The notes under the pieces were generated by a model. That model worked only from the letters and a program-made list of their open reading frames with translations, did not search any database and was not told where the DNA came from. Made by a program: the position numbers and the translations under genes. Below, one piece after another: positions 1 to 7,134 of a stretch of 46,395 nucleotides of DNA. Origin of the DNA: Bacteroidota bacterium (lineage in GTDB: Bacteria; Bacteroidota; Bacteroidia; Flavobacteriales; Weeksellaceae); NCBI GenBank assembly GCA_023461035.1, contig JAEWOD010000038.1, forward strand, positions 1 through 46,395. Reading direction: 5' to 3'. The stretch's first letter is position 1, and each line of letters begins with the position of its first letter.

Positions 1-81
1 TTATAGCTATTTTGAGATGGATTTTTTGCTTCGTGTTTGAAGATTTATCGGGATAAATCAAGAATAGGAAGTGAAAAATAC

Positions 82-166
82 GCTCAAAAAGAGCATCAAA
101 ATTTAGCAAAGATATTCTTTAAGAGCCATAAAAATAAATTTCGGTAAAATTTAAACAAGCTCTTAG
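82..166 (+). repeat. Dispersed palindromic repeat, copy A (long form)
   Basis: The core at 121-165 begins AAGAGCC and ends GCTCTTA, with AAATTT-CGGT-AAAATTT as inner hairpin. The same core occurs at 23375-23420 (inverted), 37925-37971 and, diverged, at 44003-44042. This copy and the one at 23375-23456 also share an outer arm of about 40 bp containing AAAATTTAGCAAAGA. It lies downstream of the minus-strand gene that ends at 324. Confidence 0.8.
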
Positions 167-193
167 TAAATAAATTTAGGTTAGGTTGATAAT

Positions 194-230
194 CGGGCTT
201 GTGCAGCATTGGCACAAGTTCGATTTTTTT
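194..230 (+). terminator. Rho-independent terminator, plus strand
   Basis: An 11-bp stem (194-204 with 212-222, including two G-T wobble pairs), a 7-nt loop and then seven T residues. The T-tract follows the stem only on the plus strand, so it should stop a transcript entering from the left. No plus-strand gene lies between position 1 and here, so that transcript starts outside the window or is non-coding. The rest of the 1-323 gap holds a dispersed repeat and no convincing gene. Confidence 0.7.
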
Positions 231-323
231 ATTTGATAAAATGAGTAGATTATACAATCACAGTGACCTTGCAATTATTAATTGAAATCTAAGTTTGTAA
301 CAAAACAAAATTCTCATTCTTCT

Positions 324-887
324 CTAACAACTACTCCCCAAAATCAATTTCACATCATCCCCTAAGATCGGTAAATACCTTTCCTGAATGATGTTCATAT
401 GATGAACCTGATGTCCGATGATCGAATAACCCAAAGCTAAAATACTCATCCGGTTTTGATGATTTTCACCATAAAAATAGGCTTTTTCAAAATCCGCTTT
501 GTCAAAAGATTGAAACAATGAAATGGTTGAACTTCTGGTAAAAATAAAATCATCTTGAAGAAATTCCAAAGTTCGGGAATCCACTTTGGAATTCGCTGCC
601 ATCACATCCTGATCGTGTCCCGGTGGACGATTTTCCTCCAACCTTGCATAAATCAAAGCGCGGTAAGCAAAAATCCGTTCCCAATCAATGATGTGTTGGA
701 TGATTTCCTGCACCGTCCATTTTCCTGGCGCATAGGTTTGATTTCCTAATTCTTTTAATGCAGTCAGATTTAGATTTTGAATACTCGCCAAATGCTTATC
801 CATAGCGGCTTTCAAAGGTAAATCTTCCACTAAATTTATGTAATCCCAATAGTGAACGGGCTTTTCTTTCAAATCTGATCTTCTCAT
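324..887 (-). CDS. DinB family protein
   Basis: A 187-residue all-helical protein of the DinB/YfiT type. These are four-helix-bundle metal-binding proteins, some of which act as thiol (for example bacillithiol) transferases. What is visible: WTVQEIIQHIIDWER near residue 60 supplies the first histidine, and GHQVHHMNIIQERY near residue 160 supplies the conserved H-x3-H pair. The length is normal for the family. The ATG at 885-887 overlaps the stop of the upstream carbonic anhydrase gene as ATGA, so the two are translationally coupled. A bacillithiol link is suggested only by the family and by bshA elsewhere in the window; substrate unknown. Confidence 0.85.
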   Translation of the reverse strand: MRRSDLKEKPVHYWDYINLVEDLPLKAAMDKHLASIQNLNLTALKELGNQTYAPGKWTVQEIIQHIIDWERIFAYRALIYARLEENRPPGHDQDVMAANSKVDSRTLEFLQDDFIFTRSSTISLFQSFDKADFEKAYFYGENHQNRMSILALGYSIIGHQVHHMNIIQERYLPILGDDVKLILGSSC

Positions 888-1513
888 TCTCCTAAATTAT
901 AAATTTCCATGATTTCTTTCAAAACTTCAGGCAAATCTATGTTCAGGTCAATTAATTGTCCCGAGTGGATATCAAATACCCAACCATGCACCTGCAAGTC
1001 TCTTTCTTTATAAGCTTTTTGGACTGATGCGATTTTGATGAGATTGATACATTGTTCCTGGACATTTAGTTCCACCAGACGATTATAACGTTCATTCTCA
1101 CATTGGATAGCATTTAATTCTTCTTTATGAATTCTATAAACATCACGGATATTTCTCAGCCAAGGGTTCAAAATCCCCAAATCTTTTGCCTGCATGGCTG
1201 CTTTCACTCCACCGCAAAAATAATGACCACAGATGACAACATGTTTTACTCTTAAAAAATTAATCGCATAATCCACTACCGAATTCATATTTAAATCGAC
1301 ACTGATGACCATATTGGCTATATTCCGGTGAACAAATATTTCTCCCGGGCTGGCTCCCATCAATTCTTCTGCAGAAACTCTACTGTCAGAACAACCGATG
1401 TAAAGCACTTCGGGGCTTTGTCCGTCTGATAATTTTTTAAAGTAATCAGGATCTACCGATAATTTGCTTGTGATCCAGTTTTGATTGTTTTCAAAAATCT
1501 TGTTTAAGTCCAT
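884..1513 (-). CDS. Beta-class carbonic anhydrase
   Basis: Interconverts CO2 and bicarbonate in the cytoplasm, using zinc. The 209-residue protein shows the beta-class signatures: CSDSRVSAEEL near residue 40 (Cys ligand and the Asp-Arg dyad), FVHRNIANMV near residue 65, and VICGHYFCGGVKAA near residue 98, which holds the His and Cys ligands. The length fits the family. It begins with ATG at 1511-1513 and overlaps the DinB-like gene by 4 bp, so the two probably share one transcript. A degraded terminator-like motif lies upstream at 1537-1556. Confidence in function is high. Confidence 0.95.
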   Translation of the reverse strand: MDLNKIFENNQNWITSKLSVDPDYFKKLSDGQSPEVLYIGCSDSRVSAEELMGASPGEIFVHRNIANMVISVDLNMNSVVDYAINFLRVKHVVICGHYFCGGVKAAMQAKDLGILNPWLRNIRDVYRIHKEELNAIQCENERYNRLVELNVQEQCINLIKIASVQKAYKERDLQVHGWVFDIHSGQLIDLNIDLPEVLKEIMEIYNLGE

Positions 1514-1536
1514 TCAACGAATTTAGTGTAAAAAAC

Positions 1537-1556
1537 AAAGCCGGAAGAAATTTCTC
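1537..1556 (-). repeat. 20-bp direct repeat, left of the ATPase gene
   Basis: AAAGCCGGAAGAAATTTCTC occurs here and again, identical, at 3027-3046. The right copy is one half of the sdhB terminator. Here the complementary half (CCCGGC) is missing, so the stem is broken. The two copies bracket the ATPase gene and its leader. Confidence 0.7.
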
Positions 1557-1590
1557 TAACTATATGGCAGAAACCGGAAACTCCGAATTT

Positions 1591-2901
1591 CTACATATCC
1601 TTCATAGACAACGCTTTAAACCTGATTTCATATTGAGCTAAATCACTTTGAATTGCCGTCGTTTTTACGGCAAGTGTATTGAGTTTGATTTTTTCAGGAT
1701 TCTTCTTTATTTCAGCTATGGTTGCCGTTTTATCAAAATCATTCAAGGCAATCAGGTCAATTTCATTTTCGCCCTTTCGATCCCAAAAATTACCGATTGC
1801 GGTAACTTTTTCCTCTTCAGCGTATTTTCTACGAAAATATTTTTCCAATAAATAGCCGCTAAATACTTCATAATGACCCACTATATATTGTTTCAAAAGG
1901 TCATGTCGCCCCATCTCAATCCACATTTGATTGGGATAAATAAAACGAAACCAAAAATGCAGAAAATTATCCCCGATTGACAAATGCGCATTCCGGCTAC
2001 CGGGCTTTGAAAACATCGGTTTGTCTTTTCTGATCAGCGAATATTCGCTTTCCAAATTTGCCAGATAAGCTCCCGTATTTTTTTCTATGATAGAATCAAT
2101 TTCGCTTTGGGTATTTTTTCCCGCAGCAATCAGTTGAAGAATGGAAAAATAAATGCTGTAATCCTTTCCGAATTCAGAAACGAGCAGTTCTTTGCCCTCA
2201 TTTAAAAAAGGCGAATCCGGCCGGACTATATAATCAAGCATTTTTTTTCGTGTTGTCGATTTTGAATCCATTAATAAAGCAACATAATAGGAAATACCTC
2301 CTGTAACCGCATACAGAAACAACAAATCTTCGGCTGTATAATTCGGATTATTTTCATTTAAAATCTCTTTCAAAGTACCAATTTTAAACGGCTGAATGAG
2401 CATTTTGGAAGTCAGGCGGCCAAATAAAGGTTCTTTCTTGTTTTCAAAAATTTTCATCATCAGCGAATAAATTGAACCACAGACTACTAAATTCAATTTG
2501 ATACGGTCTTTATACTGATCCCAAAGGTTTTGAATTTCACTGAATATCGCTTCGTTGACCCTGCTGAAATCCTGAAATTCGTCAATAATCAACGTATAAT
2601 GCTCATTCTCCGCAAAAATCAACAATTGCTCAAATAAATCAGCAAAACGGTTTACGGTACCAAAAATCTTCAAGCCGAGTTTTACCTCTGCTTGTTTCTG
2701 GAATTGACTGCACAAAACGGCTTCACTGTTTCGGGAAACAAAAAGATAAAGAAATTTCTGTCCCTCAAAAGCATGTAAAAGCAAAGCCGTTTTGCCTATT
2801 CGCCTTCTTCCGATCATCACGGTGAAACAAGCCGTTTCTTTTGATTGTTCTCTAATTTGTGCAAGCGTTTCTATTTCTATTTCCCTGTTATAAAATCGCA
2901 T
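1591..2901 (-). CDS. AAA-type ATP-binding protein with DUF234 (archaeal ATPase family)
   Basis: A 436-residue ATPase of the archaeal-ATPase/DUF234 family. Walker A is GRRRIGKTALL near residue 31, and Walker B plus following residues is LIIDEFQDF near residue 105. A winged-helix region follows in the middle. The C-terminal DUF234 domain contains FWDRKGENEIDLIA near residue 380, which resembles a PD-(D/E)xK nuclease core (D...EID...). The family is patchily distributed and often horizontally acquired; its role is not established. ATG at 2899-2901. The leader holds a 15-bp tandem repeat and a possible -7 box TATATTTG at 2978-2985. A 20-bp direct repeat flanks the whole unit. Confidence 0.85.
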   Translation of the reverse strand: MRFYNREIEIETLAQIREQSKETACFTVMIGRRRIGKTALLLHAFEGQKFLYLFVSRNSEAVLCSQFQKQAEVKLGLKIFGTVNRFADLFEQLLIFAENEHYTLIIDEFQDFSRVNEAIFSEIQNLWDQYKDRIKLNLVVCGSIYSLMMKIFENKKEPLFGRLTSKMLIQPFKIGTLKEILNENNPNYTAEDLLFLYAVTGGISYYVALLMDSKSTTRKKMLDYIVRPDSPFLNEGKELLVSEFGKDYSIYFSILQLIAAGKNTQSEIDSIIEKNTGAYLANLESEYSLIRKDKPMFSKPGSRNAHLSIGDNFLHFWFRFIYPNQMWIEMGRHDLLKQYIVGHYEVFSGYLLEKYFRRKYAEEEKVTAIGNFWDRKGENEIDLIALNDFDKTATIAEIKKNPEKIKLNTLAVKTTAIQSDLAQYEIRFKALSMKDM

Positions 2902-2919
2902 ATCATTTTAAATAATTAT

Positions 2920-2979
2920 ATTAACTTAATGAATATTAACTTAATGAATATTAACTTAATGACTATTAAATTAATTACA
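2920..2979. repeat. 15-bp tandem repeat (about four units) in the ATPase leader
   Basis: The unit ATTAACTTAATGAAT occurs at 2920-2934 and 2935-2949, with one changed at its end at 2950-2964 and a diverged fourth at 2965-2979. It lies between the ATPase start codon and its likely promoter. Unit number could change by slippage and alter leader length. It also creates a false open frame rich in the pattern LIFIK. Confidence 0.85.
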
Positions 2980-3022
2980 AATATATAATTTGTTTTCCTA
3001 TAAACCAGAGATTCTGTGTTAT

Positions 3023-3051
3023 AAAAAAAGCCGGAAGAAATTTCTCCCGGC
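3023..3051 (-). terminator. Rho-independent terminator of the sdh operon
   Basis: On the minus strand, GCCGGGAGAAA pairs with TTTCTTCCGGC (11 bp with one G-T; the AT-rich apex opens as the loop), followed by seven T. It lies 29 bp after the sdhB stop. Confidence 0.85.
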
Positions 3052-3079
3052 CAAGTAATGATTAATTTATAAAAACCAA

Positions 3080-3847
3080 TTATTCTTCTGATCCTATTTT
3101 TGCTTTCAGGAATTCGCGGTTCATTCGGGCAATGTTTTCCAAGGAAATCCCTTTGGGGCATTCCACTTCACAAGCTCCGGTATTGGTACAATTTCCAAAT
3201 CCTTCTTCATCCATCTGCGCTACCATATTCTGCGCTCTGCGAGCCGCTTCTACTCTACCCTGTGGCAATAAGGCAAACTGTGAAATTTTTGCTCCTACAA
3301 ACAACATAGCCGATCCGTTTTTACAACTTGCAACGCAGGCTCCGCATCCTATACAGGTTGCAGCGTCAAACGAGCGGTCTGCGTCATATTTAGGAACGGG
3401 AAGCGAATTCGCATCAATCGTATTTCCGGAAGTATTGATGGAAACAAAACCTCCTGCCTGTTGGATTCTGTCAAAGGACGAACGATCTACAATCAAATCT
3501 TTGATGACCGGAAATGCTACCGAACGCCAAGGTTCCACATAAATGGTTTCGCCGTCTTTGAACATACGCATGTGCAACTGGCAAGTGGTAATTCCGGTGT
3601 CCGGCCCGTGCGCACGACCATTGATATACAGCGAACACATTCCGCAGATTCCTTCCCGGCAATCGTGGTCAAATGCCACCGGTTCTTTGCCTTCTGCTAT
3701 CAATTGTTCGTTCAATTGATCCAACATTTCCAGAAAAGAACTGTCGATAGAAACTTCATTTAATTTATAAGTTTCTATTTGTCCTTTGGCTTTGGAGTTT
3801 TTCTGTCTCCAGATTTTCAAAGTGATGTTTATATTTTTTGAGGCCAT
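3080..3847 (-). CDS. sdhB: Succinate dehydrogenase/fumarate reductase iron-sulfur subunit
   Basis: Passes electrons from the flavoprotein to the membrane quinone site. The 255-residue protein has the [2Fe-2S] motif CREGICGMC near residue 63 with a further Cys near 88, the [4Fe-4S] motif CIGCGACVASC near residue 165, and the later NCTNTGACEVECPKGI block that completes the [3Fe-4S] and [4Fe-4S] sites. The length is typical of the Bacteroidota enzyme. It is the last gene of the sdhC-sdhA-sdhB operon but is separated from sdhA by 467 bp that hold a four-helix-bundle gene with inverted repeats. A strong terminator follows. Confidence 0.97.
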   Translation of the reverse strand: MASKNINITLKIWRQKNSKAKGQIETYKLNEVSIDSSFLEMLDQLNEQLIAEGKEPVAFDHDCREGICGMCSLYINGRAHGPDTGITTCQLHMRMFKDGETIYVEPWRSVAFPVIKDLIVDRSSFDRIQQAGGFVSINTSGNTIDANSLPVPKYDADRSFDAATCIGCGACVASCKNGSAMLFVGAKISQFALLPQGRVEAARRAQNMVAQMDEEGFGNCTNTGACEVECPKGISLENIARMNREFLKAKIGSEE

Positions 3848-3868
3848 ATTCTTCTGAGTAAATAATAA

Positions 3869-4311
3869 TTAGTGATTAGTAATTAGTAAATAGTGATTAG
3901 TGGTTCTCTTTTAATTTTTTAGAAAATGAATTTATCATTTTGGATTCTTCTTCTATCAGATTTAAAATTTGATTAAACAATATATCATCCGCCACGAAAT
4001 CTAACTCTTTTGCTAATAATAATTGGGTTTCGAGCTCAAATAATGATCCTCTCGAAATGTCTATAAAATGATTAAATGACTTTTCCTTATTTCTTCCGTA
4101 ACCTTCGGCAATATTTGACGGAACCGAAACAGAAGCTCTTTTGATTTGACTTGTCAAAGCATACAGTTCTTCCTGAGGAAATGATTGAACTAATTTGTAA
4201 ACAGCAATTACAATTTGAAAACCTTTTTGCCAAATCAATAAATCCTTGTATGATTTAATTTCTCCCATAATGTGTTTTTCTAATTACTAATTACCATTCA
4301 CTCATCACTAA
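3869..4311 (-). mobile_element. IVS-like cassette: four-helix-bundle gene with 31-bp inverted ends
   Basis: Left arm 3869-3899 and right arm 4281-4311 are inverted copies matching at 25 of 31 positions. The arms are built of a 7-bp period (AGTGATT, AGTAATT, AGTAAAT). The 443-bp unit holds one gene, whose stop codon lies inside the left arm. It fills the sdhA-sdhB gap except for 3 bp on the sdhA side and 21 bp on the sdhB side, so the genes would otherwise be about 24 bp apart. S23/IVS proteins are known from intervening sequences of 23S rRNA genes; mobility here is inferred from structure and position only. Confidence 0.6.
3897..4268 (-). CDS. Four helix bundle protein (S23 / 23S rRNA-intervening-sequence type)
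   Basis: A 123-residue protein of the IVS/S23 family. Typical signatures are seen: YKDLLIWQKGFQIV at the N-terminus, LTSQIKRASVSVPSNIAEG near residue 38, and FIDISRGSLFELETQLLLA near residue 68. The fold is a pentameric four-helix bundle, but the biochemical role is unknown. Relatives lie within 23S rRNA intervening sequences or between unrelated genes. Here it sits inside the sdh operon in the same direction, so it is probably co-transcribed. The stop codon and last residue are encoded by the left inverted-repeat arm, evidence that gene and ends form one unit. Confidence 0.9.
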   Translation of the reverse strand: MGEIKSYKDLLIWQKGFQIVIAVYKLVQSFPQEELYALTSQIKRASVSVPSNIAEGYGRNKEKSFNHFIDISRGSLFELETQLLLAKELDFVADDILFNQILNLIEEESKMINSFSKKLKENH

Positions 4312-4314
4312 CCC

Positions 4315-6327
4315 TTATTTGTAGCTTCTCGCTTTCAATTCAATGAATTCATATTTCAGTTCTTCTTTGTGCATCACTTCCTGGTTGATGTCCGGGCCTT
4401 TGTATTCCCAGGCACCTACAAACGTAAAGTTCTCGTCGTCACGCAATGCTTCTCCTTCTTCGGTTTGATATTCTTCACGGAAATGGCCACCGCAGGATTC
4501 GTTTCGCTGCAAAGCGTCCATCGCCATCAATTGTCCCAATTCCATAAAGTCCGCTACACGAATTGCTTTTTCCAATTCAGGGTTCAATTCGTCTGAACTT
4601 CCCGGAACGAATACATCTTTGTAGAATTCTTCTCTCAATTCGGCAATTTCTTGGATGGCTTCTTTCAGTCCTTCTGCGTTTCTCGCCATTCCTACTTTGT
4701 TCCACATGATGTGTCCCAATGCCTTATGGAAACTGTCCACCGAACGTTTTCCTTTATTGTTCATGAAGAAATTGATCTGGTCTTTCACCGCTTTTTCCGC
4801 TTCGACAAATTCCGGAGAATCTGTTGGGATCTTTCCGGTTCGGATGTCAGATGACAAATAATCGGCGATGGTATATGGAATCACAAAATAGCCGTCTGCC
4901 AATCCCTGCATCAATGCCGAAGCTCCCAAACGGTTGGCTCCGTGATCGGAGAAATTGGCTTCTCCCAATACATAACAACCCGGGATGGTACTCATCAGAT
5001 TATAATCCACCCAAACGCCACCCATGGTGTAATGAACGGCCGGATAAATTTTCATCGGCGTTTCATACGGATTGTCGTCCGTGATTTTTTGGTACATCTG
5101 GAAAAGGTTTCCGTATTTGTCTTCCACCCATTTTTTTCCTAATTTATCAATTTCCGCTTCGCTCGGATTATGATTTCCTTGGGCATAGGCAACTTCTTTT
5201 CCTTTCTTTTTGATTTCAGTTGAGAAATCTAAATAAACACCTTCCTGCGTATCGTTATTTTCAATTCCGAATCCGGCATCACAACGCTCTTTCGCCGCCC
5301 TGGAAGCCACGTCGCGCGGCACTAAATTTCCAAAAGCCGGGTATCTTCTTTCTAAATAATAATCTCTGTCTTCTTCCGGTATATCAATCGCTTTTTTCTT
5401 TCCTTCACGAATCGCTACGGCATCTTCTTTCTTTTTCGGCACCCAGATTCGTCCGGAATTACGCAAGGATTCGGACATCAAAGTCAGTTTGGACTGGTTG
5501 GTTCCGTGTACCGGAATACAAGTCGGGTGAATCTGTACGTAACAAGGATTGGCAAAATAAGCTCCTTTTTTGTGAATTTTCCATGAAGCGGTTACATTGG
5601 ACCCCATGGCATTGGTTGATAGGAAATAAACATTTCCGTATCCACCCGAAGCTATCACCACTGCGTGTGCCGAATGTCTTTCGATTTCTCCCGTTACCAA
5701 ATTCCGGGCGATGATTCCTCTTGCTTTTCCGTCCACAATGACCAGATCCAGCATTTCGTGACGGTTGTACATCTGGATTCTACCTAAACCGATCTGATGG
5801 TTCATGGCCGAATAAGCACCTAACAATAACTGTTGTCCGGTTTGTCCTTTTGCATAAAATGTACGGCTTACCTGAACTCCACCAAATGAACGGTTGTCCA
5901 GATATCCACCGTAATCACGCGCAAACGGTACGCCTTGCGCCACACATTGGTCGATGATATTGGCTGATTCTTCCGCCAGACGGTGTACGTTTGCTTCACG
6001 CGCACGGTAGTCGCCTCCTTTTATAGTATCATAAAACAAGCGGTAAACAGAGTCATTATCTCCTTTGTAATTTTTAGCAGCATTGATACCACCCTGTGCA
6101 GCAATCGAATGCGCTCTTCTCGGTGAATCCTGATAACAAAATGCTTTTACTTTGTAACCTAATTCTGCCAAAGTTGCGGCGGCCGAACCTCCGGCCAGTC
6201 CCGTTCCGACAACGATAATTTCAATTCGGTCACGGTTGTTCGGAGCAACCAAATTCAAATGAGCTTTGTGTTCATTCCATTTTTGTGAAATATCTCCTGC
6301 CGGTATTTTTGAATCTAATTTGCTCAT
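4315..6327 (-). CDS. sdhA: Succinate dehydrogenase/fumarate reductase flavoprotein subunit
   Basis: Oxidises succinate to fumarate (or the reverse) with covalent FAD, on the cytoplasmic side of the membrane. The 670-residue protein shows the FAD-binding GTGLAGGSAAATLAELG near residue 42, the flavinylation-site motif HSIAAQGGINAAKNYKGD near residue 72, and the substrate-site motif QIHPTCIP near residue 266. The length matches the Bacteroidota/Bacillus-type enzyme. The ATG at 6325-6327 overlaps the sdhC stop as ATGA. Confidence 0.97.
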   Translation of the reverse strand: MSKLDSKIPAGDISQKWNEHKAHLNLVAPNNRDRIEIIVVGTGLAGGSAAATLAELGYKVKAFCYQDSPRRAHSIAAQGGINAAKNYKGDNDSVYRLFYDTIKGGDYRAREANVHRLAEESANIIDQCVAQGVPFARDYGGYLDNRSFGGVQVSRTFYAKGQTGQQLLLGAYSAMNHQIGLGRIQMYNRHEMLDLVIVDGKARGIIARNLVTGEIERHSAHAVVIASGGYGNVYFLSTNAMGSNVTASWKIHKKGAYFANPCYVQIHPTCIPVHGTNQSKLTLMSESLRNSGRIWVPKKKEDAVAIREGKKKAIDIPEEDRDYYLERRYPAFGNLVPRDVASRAAKERCDAGFGIENNDTQEGVYLDFSTEIKKKGKEVAYAQGNHNPSEAEIDKLGKKWVEDKYGNLFQMYQKITDDNPYETPMKIYPAVHYTMGGVWVDYNLMSTIPGCYVLGEANFSDHGANRLGASALMQGLADGYFVIPYTIADYLSSDIRTGKIPTDSPEFVEAEKAVKDQINFFMNNKGKRSVDSFHKALGHIMWNKVGMARNAEGLKEAIQEIAELREEFYKDVFVPGSSDELNPELEKAIRVADFMELGQLMAMDALQRNESCGGHFREEYQTEEGEALRDDENFTFVGAWEYKGPDINQEVMHKEELKYEFIELKARSYK

Positions 6328-7007
6328 ATTATTTCGTTAACTTTTAGATAATTGAAAATAGCAATCAGCATAAATCCAATAGGAATTACGATTGCGAATA
6401 CTTTTCCGAATGCTTTTATAAAAGGCGTATATTTTCTGTGATTGGCTCCTATGGACTGAAAAGCGGACTGGAATCCGTGAAGTAAGTGCATCATCAGCAA
6501 GAAAAATGCAAATACATACGCCAGCACTCTCCATGGACTGTGAAATTTGTGCAATAATTCTTCATAATAACGGTTGGGGTCTTCCGGTAATACGCAAACA
6601 TATTTATGCGAAATTTCGGGAATCCAGAAATCTATAAAGTGCAATACCAAAAAACCAAGAATCACAGCTCCGCTCCAAATCATATTCCGAGACATCCATG
6701 TAGAATTCGCTGCTTTGTTGCTCACGGCATAGTTTACCGACCCTCTTGCTTTTTTGTTCTGGATTTCCAAAACGAATCCCATCACAAAATGAAATACAAC
6801 CGCAAAAATCAGAACAGGCTGCATTAAAAATTGTATCAATGGATTGTACCCCATGAAATGAGATGCTTCATTGAATAATTTGGGACTGATTACAGAAAGT
6901 GCATTGATCAGAAAGTGCTGCAAAAGGAAAATCAGCAGGAATAAAGCTGATAAAGCCATTGCAAATTTCTTTCCGATAGAAGACCGGAATAAAGATTCTT
7001 TTGCCAT
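6324..7007 (-). CDS. sdhC: Succinate dehydrogenase cytochrome b subunit
   Basis: Di-haem membrane anchor that passes electrons to menaquinone. About five membrane helices are visible, including a segment near residue 19 after MAKESLFRSSIGKKFAMALS, one near residue 62 and one near residue 100. Histidines occur in or near helices, for example LQHFLINAL, VFHFVMGF, LVLHFIDF, HLLHGFQSAF. The start is set at ATG 7005-7007 (227 residues). An upstream in-frame extension would begin upstream of the predicted transcription start and adds no conserved sequence. It overlaps sdhA by 4 bp. Confidence 0.95.
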   Translation of the reverse strand: MAKESLFRSSIGKKFAMALSALFLLIFLLQHFLINALSVISPKLFNEASHFMGYNPLIQFLMQPVLIFAVVFHFVMGFVLEIQNKKARGSVNYAVSNKAANSTWMSRNMIWSGAVILGFLVLHFIDFWIPEISHKYVCVLPEDPNRYYEELLHKFHSPWRVLAYVFAFFLLMMHLLHGFQSAFQSIGANHRKYTPFIKAFGKVFAIVIPIGFMLIAIFNYLKVNEII

Positions 7008-7033
7008 AAAGCAGATTTTGATTTGAATGAAAA

Positions 7034-7065
7034 CAAATGTAGAAAAGTTAAAAAATTTTAACAAT
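7034..7065 (-). promoter_or_regulatory. Bacteroidota-type promoter of sdhCAB
   Basis: On the minus strand, a -33 box ATTG (7062-7065, consensus TTTG), a 20-nt spacer and a -7 box TACATTTG (7034-7041, consensus TAnnTTTG). Transcription should start near 7029, about 20 nt before the chosen sdhC ATG. Confidence 0.65.
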
Positions 7066-7134
7066 GAAAAATGTCATTCAATTCCGCTCTGGGTTTAGTT
7101 TAGAATGATTCTCAATAAATCACCCTCTCCAATT

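Noticed and set aside
2920..2979. Possible CRISPR-like array
   Set aside because: The units are contiguous with no spacers; it is a simple tandem repeat. No cas genes in the window.
2916..3161. Open frame on the minus strand rich in LIFIK repeats
   Set aside because: The pattern is the translation of a 15-bp tandem repeat and part of it runs through the sdhB coding region and terminator; no start signal or family.
5220..5714. 164-residue frame antisense to sdhA
   Set aside because: Shadow of a highly conserved flavoprotein gene; no domain or start signal.
6324..7064. Longer sdhC starting 19 codons upstream
   Set aside because: The extension lies upstream of the predicted transcription start and adds an AT-rich, non-conserved tail; ATG at 7007 fits the family.
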